From the NCBI GenBank assembly GCA_958496175.1, contig OY292275.1:8494001-8558000 (forward strand): a stretch of DNA of 64,000 nucleotides, in the 5' to 3' direction. Every line of letters starts with the position of its first letter. The first letter of the stretch is position 1. Below the pieces are notes generated by a model. That model had not been told where the DNA came from and ran no database searches. It worked only from the letters and a program-made list of their open reading frames with translations. Shown here piece after piece: positions 38,286 through 49,595 of this stretch. Both the position numbers and the translations under genes were made by a program. This stretch comes from Sisyra terminalis (lineage: Eukaryota > Arthropoda > Insecta > Neuroptera > Sisyridae).

Positions 38286-38465
38286 GCAATAAGTCACGAA
38301 TATTTTTGTTTGAACTTCTGTTCAAATTTATGTTTGTGGTATGATTTTTATATAATATTATATTAAATTATACTATATAAATTGGACTGCAATATATCTT
38401 ATATATTGTTTACACAGTATAACTGTTCAAAGTCAGCGAAAAAATCTTATTTTGCTTATTGTTGG

Positions 38466-41400
38466 GTTATATTTCAAAATGCATCGTAATTTTATGTTTA
38501 AAAAACTTTCAATTTCCACTTTTTAAACGCAATATCTTTTCCATTGTCAAGGTTGAACGTAATCGTAGTAAAAAAATTTATAGTTTTCCTTATCGAAATT
38601 AATCGCCGCATTTTCTTTGTATTGTGGAGTTTTTGGTTGTACTTTTAAATTTTATCGAAAACTTGTTTTCCATGTTTGGATTAATTTGTATGGAAAATAC
38701 GAAATAAGGAAAAAATAGAAACTTACATAAGCAATGTTGTTTGCTGCTACTATTACATTAACTTTCTATTTTCTTCAATTTAATTTTACTAATAGTAATA
38801 TATTATCATATAAGACTTCTGTTGTGACAACAAATTAATTTCCTTGGTATACTATCGTTGATTACAAATGACTAAATTCTCTTTTTCATTATATAAAAGT
38901 TTTACTTCTTTTTTATAGTTGATTTCGTTGTTCTTTTAAATTCAGGTTCGACAAAAAACTATAAAATTCCAATACCTTTACCAAATTACTCGAACAAAAT
39001 TAATCAGTGCAGTCTTTATTTTCCCTAGAACAACTTCATTTTTTGATTTTTAAAGTGTTGGTTTTAATTTTCCAGTCCTCAGTGAAAAATTACAAAAATT
39101 TAACTGTAAAGCAATATATTTAGGATGTTTTTATTTCCCAAATATATTATTTGCTTAATTGCAGTAATTCATCCTGCATCCATTATCCCTTGGACCTCTT
39201 ATGGGTGTCCAACATTGGTCTTTTGATTTTATATGTATTATTTCAACGAATGGATCGCTTATCATCTATTAAAATTAGTTAATTTATTTTCCATAAAAAT
39301 AAGCAAAATTTAGTCAATTAAAGAAATTTAGTATTTAGATTACAGATTAAATAGATACATTAAAAGGTAAATATAGTTATTTTTTTCCTATGAATAGGTT
39401 CCAAGGGATATCAAGTAGGGATTTTATAAGCTAAACCTAAAACTCGATATCCAGTGTTGATTTCTTTCCATTGGTCGTTTGATTTTTATCTAATATTTTG
39501 GAAGTTTAGTTCTTTGTCTTTGTCATATCCATAGAAAATTTTCCATTTTATATAAGTATTTTAATATTTTTTATTCATAATTAATTCCGAGGAAATTTCT
39601 TTAAGAACAAGTAAGAATCTGGTGAAAAATAACAACAGTTTAGTAACAATAATAGTTTAAGAGAAAGTTTATACCTTTTTTGTATTTGATATCAAAGTAT
39701 TTTTATGATGTTAATTTTTAATAATTTTATCATTTCTTGAAAAAAAAAATTCCAAGGAAAATAGTAAAATTCATTTGTAAGTAAAACTTGATGATTGAGA
39801 ACTAGGTAGCCCCTTACTTAAATACTATCTACATATATTGAAAATAATAAATTTTTCGTAATGTTGCCAAAAAAAGCAAGCAAATCTTAATAGAAATGCA
39901 AACGTTGTTAAACCGAAAAAAATTTAATAATGCAACATATCCTAATGCGTTGGAAAATTGAAAAAAGGTAACTTCTTAATTGTGATATTAGTGAAATATT
40001 TATAGTAAGTGATTACACATTTACTTTTATATTTAGTCAAGCACATCTAAAGTGTAATATAGGTAGTAAATTCATTTTGTTCTAATTTATTTAATTTTTA
40101 TTTTATAAACGACAATAAATTTTGCATTGCCAACAAATTCTAACAGCTAATCTCATTTTACTTCATTGTGGGGTCTACTTCCCACAAAAAAACCCTATGC
40201 AACTCCCTAGCACCAAAGCATCCTGCTTAAATTCTCCCCATGATATAAGTAGTATCATATCCTTTCTAAAAAAAACAAATTTATAACAAATTGGAATTTT
40301 CAGTTCTTACTCATACATTAGTTACATTCTCCTAAAATAATAATTAATATTTCCACTACTTCATTATTTCAATAAATTATTTTGGAATGCTGATATATTT
40401 ATTTTCCAATCAAAATATTAAGTATTAAAATAAAGATAATGAGAACTTAATTTATCCCATAAGCGCTATTTTGCAACCTTAGCCGAACTCCAAGTTCGCA
40501 TTGATTAAAAAATACGGATTTAGTATCAAAGATCACCGGTTCATAACCTGAAGTGACTTGTTGAAAAAGTATTGATATATCGATATTTTTAGCCGACATT
40601 TGGATCCAATATATAAATACAAAATGTTCAATATCATTAATTTTATCAAAAATTATATATCTTTAATAATATGTTCCTGAAGTCACTAGAATCCATAACC
40701 GTTAAAGATAGGAACAAACGGAAAAATCTTACTTTATTTGGAATTAACCAATTGGGTCTTGATATCTGGCGATAGAAATTTCAATTATTATTAGCATACA
40801 ACTCTTTTGACTTTGCATTAGTATTTGTTATCACTAAACTGCCTCTTGTGTAGGTACATTTATGAAATGTATCCTTTTTTTCTAAATACTATTTTACCTG
40901 ATACAATAAATTGATTTAAATATATGAGTTAGAATATAGCTTTTATGTCTTTGATATATTTGTAATTTTTGCCACATAAAAAGGAAAACTGATAAAAATA
41001 TCTTCATTTTAATTGAGATTTTTGTTCATTTAAAGAATGTACATTTAATATAAAAACTACTGTTAATAATATTGAGCTAAAACAGTATTGTTTTAATATG
41101 CCCCAATCTTTTGAAAATTTGATCGATATATTGATATTTGTTCCTTGAAATATCGACATCAATATTGATATTTTAATAAATATTGATATATCAATATATT
41201 AATATTTATTTCACTTTCAACATCCCTAACCTGCGGAACCTAGATCCCTGAGGATTAGAAAAAGCATTTCCAAAGCTTTATGTTTAAAGCTTAATTCTTT
41301 TTTTAAAAGATGTTGACCACTTAAAAAAAAGAATTGCTTACATAAATTATGTATAATCATGTTAAAATATAAAGCAACCAAATATTAGAATGCAGTTTTG

Positions 41401-42479
41401 TTGCACAATAAAATCAAAACTAAAATTAAAGGAAAAATAAAAAAATATCAAGCGATTGATAATTATTTCTTTAAATATTTATAAGCTTACTAAAAATTTC
41501 CAAACAAACCAATTTCTTTAAATATGCAATACTTTAAATTCTTGTTACTTTTTATATGCAACGACACAACACAAAAAAAAATTGTCATTTAAATTCTCGG
41601 AATTTATACAAAGTTTAACCGAAAAACATTTTCAGTCTTAAAAAATTTATTTAAACTTTGACCCAGACAATCTCTTTCGTAATTGCAATTAGTTGGTTTG
41701 AATTAATTGAACTTGGTAATTAAAACGTTTAAATTATGCAAAAATGTTTCTTTTGATTATTAAAGTCGATTATATTCTTAAAACAACAAAAAAAATGTGG
41801 CCTTGTTCTAGTTTAATTTAAAAATATTTTTGCTTACTTCATCCAAAAATGTACTCAAGAAAATTCCGTTTTTTTTTTTAATTTAGGAAAATTTTTTTAA
41901 GCAACATAATTTATCTTGTTTCTAGTCACGGAACTATTCCGGTATATGTTAGTATTAGAGAACGAGAAGATGAAATACCGTTTGATTACAGTTTTTTTTT
42001 TTCACATAGAATTTTTATTCTTATAACTCGCAGGTAAACTTTGCTATTCTTGTTGCTTGGTTAAAAATACGAAAAAGTTTTTATTTTATATATATATATA
42101 TTTTTTTAAATTTGATGACTTAAATATAATTTTATTGGGCTATAAATTTTAATAACAATGTTGAAATCGGATGTTCTAAATTTGAAAATATGCTTGAAAA
42201 TATGAGGTAATCAAAATAGCATTCCAAGTGTTAATTTTAGCCAGTGGATGTATGACTATTTGAATTGATTTTAGATGTGGGTAAACACAATCACCATCTG
42301 CCAATAGTATGAAAAGAAAATGTGGAAAAATTATGTCAAACTTTCATTGTTGTGAAAATCAATAAAGCAGGGATTGTAAATAACGAAAGTGAATCAATGT
42401 GTAAATAAAAGATTTATTTACTCATTAATTTTTTTCGAACTAAAGATTTGTTAATATTCCGAAGAAAAAAAGAACTTAC
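38466..42479. other. AT-rich intergenic sequence or long first intron
   Basis: No gene is visible. A stretch at 41110-41215 is a degenerate ATATTGATAT-type low-complexity tract. If the 5' UTR exon proposed at 42480-42526 belongs to the four-TM gene, this is part of its first intron. Confidence 0.4.
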
Positions 42480-42526
42480 TTGATAATTTTTTGCTATAAA
42501 CACTAATTGCAATCACTTTCCACTGA
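42480..42526 (-). promoter_or_regulatory. Candidate transcription start and non-coding first exon
   Basis: On the minus strand a TCAGT initiator word (42522-42526) is followed by about 45 nt ending TTATCAA|GTAAGT, a strong splice donor at 42474-42479. Upstream DNA (42530-43080) is distinctly less AT-rich. This has the look of a promoter with an untranslated first exon. The next minus-strand acceptor found is at 24486 (four-TM gene), which would need an intron of 18 kb. Confidence 0.35.
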
Positions 42527-43080
42527 GGAAAATCCAAGAAAATTTCACCGTTGGAAAATTTTCGCGTAAAAAGTATAATCGCGGCAAAAGAGTTAAAAGA
42601 AGCAACGATTGTTCTGAGTGATCTGCGAACTCGAAATCCCCTTCTGCCTCATTCATGGCCCCACTTCGAAGCCGTGACGCGGTCTATAAATGTAGGTGTG
42701 TACGAGGTAAATTTAGATCGATGTTCACCAAGAAAAAGAATATCAAATAGCGCCAACAATTATCATAAAAGAGACAGAACCACTTTTGATTGAATGCCAT
42801 CAAGTTAATGAAATGGTCTCCCGAAGGTCGATTGCTAAACTTGTTTTTACATTATGTTGGATGAAGTCATTGCAAAGTGTTGGAGGAACTACGTGGGGAT
42901 TTTACAGGGATGGAACGCTCTGACATTGGACTGAGCCGGGTGCAGACCTTAACCCCATTTAGCTCGAATGGATTTCCTTTTAAATGGACCGCGAAAATGT
43001 CAACATCATCTGTTACACATTTTCCTCGACAAATGATACTCACTTCGATTAAACACCATACTATAAACCATGAACTTTAA
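42527..43080. promoter_or_regulatory. GC-richer promoter-like block
   Basis: Base composition rises over about 550 bp. TATAAATG occurs on the plus strand near 42686. Plus-strand frames at 42551-42793 and 42877-43080 are open, but no protein family is recognisable and the first overlaps the proposed promoter, so they are not called as genes. Confidence 0.3.
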
Positions 43081-43984
43081 AAACGACGCAAAATTTCCCT
43101 TTTATGAAAAATCAATTTTCTTCTTCTCCCGCATCAATACCTCCAAACCTTAAACAACTACTAAAATCATCATTTCCCCTAAAATTTTTTTCAACTAATT
43201 ATTTTTCATCCAAAATCATTGAACTTTCACATTAGTACAGCTCAAAATTAATTTTGAGATACTGATTTAATAAACATTTTCAATGATATTACGATAATCA
43301 TTAGATTTCCAAAATAAAAAATATTTAAGTCTGTAGACTAAACATCCAATTATCTCTAAAATATTGCGACCATCTGTTATAGGATAATAATGACAACAGG
43401 TCTTGACCGCGACCTTTACGAGTATTGTAATCAAATTGTTGTTGATGACATCAGCGTTTATTTGCCTACATTATTATTTTGTACCTAACTACGTCATTAT
43501 ATTAAAAGGCATCAAAATAGGCAATTTGCTAGCATTAATGTTAAATATACTTTCTCAGTTGTCTATCTATAGGCGCAAAGTTATATTTATTAAATGTATT
43601 GGATAATTTCGATTTTAACACATTTTTCCTCTGTGAAAATATCCTTGACATGATTCGTACATTTATAGATACTACAGAAATCTCAGAATAAATACAAAGA
43701 ATATAAGAAGCTTTACTAACAATCAATAAATATCCATATTTTGAAATGTTTGAATTTTGATTACCAATGCTTTATAAACTTCATTCCCCTTTTAAGATTC
43801 TGTTACTTAAATTATAGCCATCAATTTCATACAAAAGAAATATAATTTAATGTGAATTTTAAGTGTAAATGATGAACTTCGAAAGTACTCTCGAATTATA
43901 CGATAAATACTCCTTCTTTCTTATTTTTAAATTTAAAGGTCCCTCTGTCTATCGCTCCTGTTGAAAGCCCCACCAAATGAAATC
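43081..43984. other. AT-rich intergenic sequence
   Basis: Nothing recognisable. Confidence 0.45.
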
Positions 43985-44649
43985 TATATCAACAAAAATT
44001 TTAACAACTATATATGGGCGTTAACATGTAGAGGATTGTACCGAAGAAATTTTCATTCTTACTTAAATCCAAAATAAGTTATAAGCGACTTTGTAAATGT
44101 CATTGTTGGCCATTGTAATTGGTATGTATTCCATCGTTGAATTTTATAACGCCTGTTTTTTTTTTTTTAAACTGAAGAAAATAAATTATATTTCAGTGCA
44201 ATTTGGGTTTAAGTTTATAGAGGAAAATACAGAAAATTTCTTTGATCAATCCGAACAATGGTGATAACGTTTTTTGTAAATGTAATTACACTCCAATTAC
44301 TTCATTGTTGAAACTACAAATACGACAGTCATTTTGATTTTGTTGAGGTATTTACGAATTTTTTTGTGGATTCTTTTGAGAGCTGGGCTCTAATTGATGA
44401 TATTAGTTGAATTTTCGTTTGTGCCTCAAGCGGAAAGAAAATGCAGTTTTCCAACAATTACTGATTTTCCTTGGGGAATTTTTCAAAACTAAGAAAGCTT
44501 TAACCTAGGTACTGTATTGGAGAGGATTGTACTGAAAAAAATTCTTTTTTAACTCATTCCGATGGATAATTATGGCGGCTTTTGTATGTGTAATTTGATT
44601 CTAATTACTTCATTATTGAAAATGCAAAAACATTACACTTCCAAAAACC

Positions 44650-44802
44650 CAAGGTTTATAAATTACACAGGTAGCCCCATTAGACAAAAAAATGACGTCA
44701 TACGAAGAATTTTGCAATTTGAATCAATTTGAAGATATATATAAATTTCATCTGGAAACGTCTCGTAGCGCATGAGGCCACCTGTGTATTTTATAAGCCT
44801 TG
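44650..44802. mobile_element. MITE, 153 bp, 9-bp target duplication
   Basis: The terminal inverted repeats CAAGGTTTATAAATTACACA (left) and CAAGGCTTATAAAATACACA (right, inverted) continue into GGTAGCC/GGTGGCC. The flanks are an exact 9-bp duplication CCAAAAACC (44641-44649 and 44803-44811). A 9-bp duplication is typical of Mutator-like elements; an 8-bp hAT-type reading is not excluded. No coding capacity. Confidence 0.85.
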
Positions 44803-44916
44803 CCAAAAACCGACATAAGTATCCTTCGGTGTTTTTTTTTTCCTTTGATCTGGGGGCCTCTCATGCGAGTTCCTCTGCGCTGCGTCCTAAAAAGACTATT
44901 GCGCCCCAGTTTAATT

Positions 44917-45435
44917 TCAGCTCCAGTTGGTCAGGTCTGCTTCTGATATAAATCTCAGCAGACAGTCAACTGGATCTCTGTGTATGTTTCCCAGCTTATG
45001 TCCGGGTGGACCAAGCGAGTTGAGATGACTTTGAGTCATGGCTGGGCAGTCAAATAGTAAGTGGGAGGCAGTTTCATCTTCCACGCCACATTTCCTGCAA
45101 GCTGCTGACTCTGTGTTCTTCCCTATAGTTTGGAGATATTTCCTCAAATTGCAGTGTCCTGTTAATAGGCCTGCCAGCGTTTTGATGTCCTTCCTTCTTA
45201 GATTTAGAAGTCTTTTGTTATGTTCTTTCAAAGGTTTCTTTATCATGACCTTTGAGAACTTGTCTCCTGCATTGTTATTCCAGGATTTTATTTGTTCATT
45301 CTGCGTCCATTCGGCTATTCTACTCAGTGTTACGCACTTTAGTAGGCCTATAGCCGGCTCTGGACCCATGAATGACATTCTTGAATCCGCCTTTGCGAGT
45401 TCGTCTGCCTCTTCGTTGGCTTTGATACCAGAATC
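44917..45435 (-). pseudogene. LINE C-terminal fragment: RNase H end plus CCHC knuckle
   Basis: The minus-strand frame begins abruptly at about 45435 with SGIKANEEADELAKADSRMS, the last conserved block of a retroelement RNase H domain. It continues to a CCHC knuckle CRKCGVEDETASHLLFDC and ends at a normal-looking stop. The RNase H plus C-terminal knuckle layout fits the I/R1/LOA group of non-LTR retrotransposons. It is truncated at its 5' end where the foldback arm starts. The plus-strand frame opposite it is a shadow. Confidence 0.87.
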
Positions 45436-45965
45436 CTTCGGAGTTAGAAGAGTAATTATTTTGGAACAATCCTCTCCAATACATTATCTAGGTTGTACCT
45501 TTGTAGGTTTTGAAAAATCCCCCATAGAAATTCTGTAATTGTTGGAAAACTGCATTTTATTTCCGGTTGAGGTGCAAACAAAAATGCAACCGGTATCACC
45601 AACTAGAGACCAGTACCCGGAAGAACCCGCCTAAAATTCGTTTGTACCTCAACAGAACAAAATTTACAGCCGTTTTTCAAACTCAACAATGAAGTAATTA
45701 GACTGTAATTACATTTACAAAAATCGTCATAACTATTGTTAGGATTAAGTTAGAAAGAAATTTTTTTCGATACATTCATATACTAACACCCAAGTATAAT
45801 TTCTTTGTACTTCAGTTGGAAAAAGATAACAAGCGTTATAAAATTCAACAATGGAATAAGTGCATTTACAAAATTGCTCATACTTGTTTTGGATTAAAGT
45901 TAGAATGATTTTTTTTCGATACAATCCTCAACATATCGACGCCCATATAAATCCGTTAAATTATT

Positions 45966-47356
45966 TGAAAAAAATTAGTTATAGATATTCAAAAATTGAA
46001 TAACTTGTTTTCGAATGAAGTACAAACGAAAAAAAATCATACAATTAAGTGCCATCAAAAGTCAATCTAATAATATATTTAAAATTTTAATTTTTCATAG
46101 TCTGGTGTTAACGCAGGCATATGAATTTTGACTTAATAAATGTGCTAAAAGTTCATGGGACGTATGGACTTAGAAATCAAATTTTTTCTATATAATTATT
46201 TGATCCTCGTATAATGTTTCGTCCCATTTGATAAATAACCGAATAATAACCAATAAAAAAAATAAGTTTGCAAGTCCATAAATCCCATGAATTATTAGCT
46301 TATTTCAGTAGGAATGAACATGAACCGTGTAAGTTAATTAACCACATACTTTTTTTCCTACTATTTTTTTCGAAAATTTTTAAATTAGGAAAGTATTTAA
46401 ATTGATTTTTATTTAAAAAACTCAAATTTCATTAATGTAGTTTCTAATTTTTATTTATTTTAAGTCGCTTCAACAACTTGGTCATTCGCGGCTAAAAGTT
46501 GATAGCTTTTACAATTTTCCATACATCTGTAACATAAAAACTATTAAAACTACATATCAAGGAATTCAATAGCAATTACTCACAGAGAAAAAAATTAAAT
46601 AAATAGATTATTTATCATTGAAAACAGGAAACATTATTTTATAGAAAATAATTTATTTTAGGTATTAACTAATAGTAGTAGTAGTTTGTAGTTTGTTTAC
46701 AAAGTTCATGATATTAGTACCCTTAATATTCTCAGTTAATTTCTTCATAATCCATTAATCTTACGGAAATTCTTTTTCCAATTAAATAAAATTAATTCTA
46801 AATTTTTCCTATTTATTTTGAAGCATTATTTATCTTTTCCCTTTACTATGATGCATGTATTGATAGGGCCCAAATGACGTCAAGCTTTCACAAAGCTTTC
46901 CATACGATATGTATTCGTATATACACATAGCATTGACTACCTGGGAGTGGCTTTCATAAGATTTCAAAATTTCAACATTCAAAACAAATGAACATCTATA
47001 AATCTCGCAATCCCATTGGTTAATAGCCTTTGAAATTATTTCTACAAATGTTGATTTTCTCAATTAAATCAAAGGTGTGTGAGATATTCAGACATGCACA
47101 TTTATAATACACATGCTTTTAAAAACGTTATTATTATTTTCAGGTAGGAAAAATATTTTTATTACGACAAATGAAATGTAAATTATTTTGTTAAGCAATT
47201 AATTAACATTCAATAAAATTAATCAATAGCTATATTAACGTATTGTTCTATAACTCTTCCGAAGGCCCAGGTATTGGCAAGTTGATTAATATTCCAAGTA
47301 TTTTTTTTATATTAAGTAATATTCTCAATTCAGGCAAGCCTATATCAGACCTATTC
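45966..47356. other. AT-rich intergenic sequence
   Basis: Contains one dispersed-repeat word TTTAAGTCGCTTCAACAAC near 46458, shared with 36174. Otherwise nothing is seen. Confidence 0.45.
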
Positions 47357-47475
47357 TACAAACCAATAAGCTTACTTTCTTTGCAGTAAAAACTCCTTCT
47401 TAAATTTTTTTTTCTATCCTCGAAAGTAAAAATGTTATTCTTTCTCACCAATTTGGTTTTAGACCCCAACTCAAC
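47357..47475 (+). pseudogene. Reverse transcriptase fragment (YRPISLL / HQFGFRP blocks)
   Basis: The plus strand reads YKPISLLSLQ, a stop, KLLLK, then after a one-base shift ESKNVILSHQFGFRP. These are two ordered blocks of a Jockey-type reverse transcriptase. Stop, frameshift and truncation show decay. An unrelated open stretch (WTPVKNQFSREYNK..., about 47500-47660, resuming after the next element to about 47865) follows and is unrecognised. Confidence 0.72.
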
Positions 47476-47661
47476 AATGTTTTAAAGAAGGGTCCGATTG
47501 GACTCCGGTTAAGAACCAATTTTCTAGAGAGTATAATAAAAGAACAATAATAACAATCCTTAATAGAACTAATAAAAGTGATACAAAAGTCAAAGCCTTT
47601 AAGGAACTTACGGAGAAAGCAAACAAGTGGTCAGAATGGAGAATTAAAACTGTAAACCAAC

Positions 47662-47795
47662 ATAATAATTATTATAATAATAATAATTATTATTATTACC
47701 TGATGATGACAGTCAAAAACTGTCGAAACGCTTTGTAATAAAATAATTTTTTAATTGAATCTTAAAGACATATATATATATTATTATCCATTTAT
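47662..47795 (+). mobile_element. Short PLE-like element, exact 11-bp duplication
   Basis: The duplication TGTAAACCAAC lies at 47651-47661 and 47796-47806. The 134-bp insert is an ATT-rich stretch, a hammerhead motif, then TTTTTTAATTGAATCTTAAA and a TA-rich end TATTATTATCCATT. It is the same family as 13551-13735. Removing it restores an open stretch on either side, consistent with a recent insertion. Confidence 0.86.
47693..47741 (+). ncRNA. Hammerhead ribozyme motif
   Basis: Stem I TTATTAC/GTAATAA (47693-47699 with 47735-47741) has seven perfect pairs. The core CTGATGA is 47700-47706, with an extra T at 47707. Stem II GACAGT/ACTGTC (47708-47713 with 47719-47724) has six perfect pairs. GAA is 47725-47727. 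The stem III segment reads ACGCTT here versus the palindrome ACGCGT in the 13.6-kb copy, with T34 as the cleavage-site base. Stem III decay suggests this copy cleaves poorly, but the fold is otherwise complete. Confidence 0.63.
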
Positions 47796-48078
47796 TGTAA
47801 ACCAACCTTCAGGTTGGGAAAAAAAACACAGAAAAATTAGCTACCATCTGGAATTTTAATACTGTTATCGAAATTTGCAATAAAACCATGTTATAATAAA
47901 GCATTGCTGTAAATAATAAATATCATATACACTTTAAAAGCTCGAAATTAAGAAGAGTCTATCAAATAGAAAAAAAATGCATTTTAATATTTTTAATTTA
48001 ATGTATCTAATTATATGTTAAACGTATTTAAAAATTTAAGACATTCAAAATTTTTAAATCGATCTCAACCCCAAATCT

Positions 48079-49068
48079 TCACTTGCTCTTGTCATCATTG
48101 AACTGTTCAATTGTTAAATTATTTGTGTTGAAAGATTCAATATCATTTAAAAGCTTCTCTTGTTCTTTGACATAATTCACAGAAACCATATGTTTTTTCT
48201 GCAAAAAAACAACTTCTTCCGACGTATTTTGGACTGGTGTTTTCATATCTGGTCGTGATACGACTGGAATACTTTTACCAAATCTTTTCTTTTGCACTTT
48301 TGAATTCAATGGAATTTTAGAATCGGCTTTGTTGTTAGAAGTGCAATTGGGATTTAAATATTTGATTCGAAGATTGGATACCTGACATGTAGCATCGACT
48401 AGCACCGGTTCTTTGCTCTTCAAACTTAATGTTATCAATTGAGGCAAATTGTTAGAATTGATATAAGTTTGAGATTTTACGCCTCCGCAATTTGTGCATT
48501 CGGGTGGAATGAATTTATATGTGTTTTTCAATTTCGAATGAAAAGTCTTCTTTTCGTTTGAGATTTTTGTTGGCTTATCGTCGGTGATGTCTTTGTCGAT
48601 GGGTTTGTCTTTTGGAATAGATTTTTGCTCAATAACCTTAAAACAAATATTAAATTCTAACATTGGAAGTCAATTCAAGTTTCTTACGTGGTTTACTTGA
48701 GTTTGACTTTTAACAATGGTTATTTCATTTACTGTTCTATTGCATTCATTTTCATTGGTTGTTCCATTATGTGAATCAATACTGAAGTCTGGATTGTCTT
48801 TTGAAATCGATTCAAACGATTTTTTCTCTGTTGCCTAAAATTATTATTATGAAAACTATGGAAAATTCATTTGAATTTCTTACTTCATCCATCTGAATTT
48901 GATTTTTCTCGTCGATTTTTTCATTTGAGGTTTCATCGTGAAAATCATTGCTAAAGTCAATTGTTTCAATTTCAACTTCGGAACATGTCGCGAAAACAAT
49001 CTTAGGTTTTTCAGCTTTCGGTAATACTTTAGAGGCAATTTGAGCACATAAGTCTGGTTGGTGATAGT
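48079..49068 (-). CDS. Unrecognised hydrophilic protein, 3' exons (5' end missing)
   Basis: Three exons join in frame on the minus strand: 48884-49068 (enters at phase 1), 48688-48834 and 48079-48636 (stop TGA at 48079). Introns are about 50 bp with GT-AG ends. The 297 or so visible residues are charged and low-complexity at first (YHQPDLCAQIASKVLPKAEK, then acidic and Asn-rich). They become lysine-rich and include a CTNCGG pair and a serine/lysine-rich tail ending QFNDDKSK. No membrane segment or known domain is seen. A possible further exon ends at a GTAAGA donor at 49303-49307 and would supply the missing base (..TVID), but it runs into a MITE at 49332. The apparent start MLEFNICFK in front of exon 3 is intron read-through. 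Family and function are unknown. Confidence 0.75.
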
Positions 49069-49331
49069 CTAAAATACCATAAGAAAAGATAAGAAATCGT
49101 TATATCTGTAAAAAATCATGGGCATTAATATATCATAAGAGAATAACTTGTAAAAATATTCAAAATGGAAATAAAGGAATATGAGTTAGTTCTGAAGAAA
49201 TTTTCCATCTGATAGAAAATATCTATAGTACCTATTAACTTATAGGACTCTTTAAACTGTTGATACTTTCCAAAAAGTCTCATATCATTACTATTCGATT
49301 CTCTTACCGTCTATAACTGTTGGTATAAATC

Positions 49332-49595
49332 TATATCGCTCACTGGGTGCAATAGTGGCACATCTCAAAAAATGTTTGTTTTTAGTTAATTAGATCATTA
49401 ATGTTTTCATTAATGCATTTTGTGTTTTCGCATTTTGTGTTTTATCTACTAACAATACTGACATATTTTTATATTATTTTACATAAAATTAATTACATAC
49501 AACTAAAATTAATTAATAAATTACATAAAACATAGTCATTTTCTCAAAACTAACAATTTGTTGATGTGCCACTATTTCACCCAGTGAGCGATATA
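49332..49595. mobile_element. TA-flanked MITE, 264 bp
   Basis: Terminal inverted repeats TATATCGCTCACTGGGTG then AATAGTGGCACATC lie at 49332-49374 and, inverted, 49563-49595, with one mismatch. The flanks are TA, as for Tc1/mariner-type insertions. No coding capacity. It sits 24 bp from a possible upstream exon of the neighbouring gene. Confidence 0.8.

Larger units (their letters stand above)
37995..38452. mobile_element. Palindromic PLE-like element, copy 3
   Basis: An exact 13-bp duplication TGCTTATTGTTGG flanks it (37982-37994 and 38453-38465). The arms match copies 1 and 2 and face each other. The right end has the unpaired tail GTCAGCGAAAAAATCTTATT. Both arms retain complete hammerhead-like motifs, making this the best-preserved member. 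Confidence 0.88.
43985..45965. mobile_element. Foldback-like element with long repeat-bearing inverted arms
   Basis: The left arm (about 43985-44640) starts TTTTAACAACTATATATGGG and the right arm (about 45445-45965), read inverted, starts with a matching TTAACGG..TATATGGGCG. The arms share GAGGATTGTA, CTTTAATCCAAAA-like words, GCAGTTTTCCAACAATTAC and GTATTGGAGAGGATTGT over several hundred bp with divergence. Each arm itself contains about three degenerate repeats with a period near 250 bp (AGAGGATTGTAC..., then AATTACTTCATTGTTGAA). The loop carries a MITE and a LINE fragment. Long arms made of internal repeats resemble foldback elements; no transposase is present. Confidence 0.65.

Noticed and set aside
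45038..45538. Plus-strand 166-residue frame.
   Set aside because: Antisense to the RNase H/CCHC fragment, which has clear conserved motifs on the minus strand.
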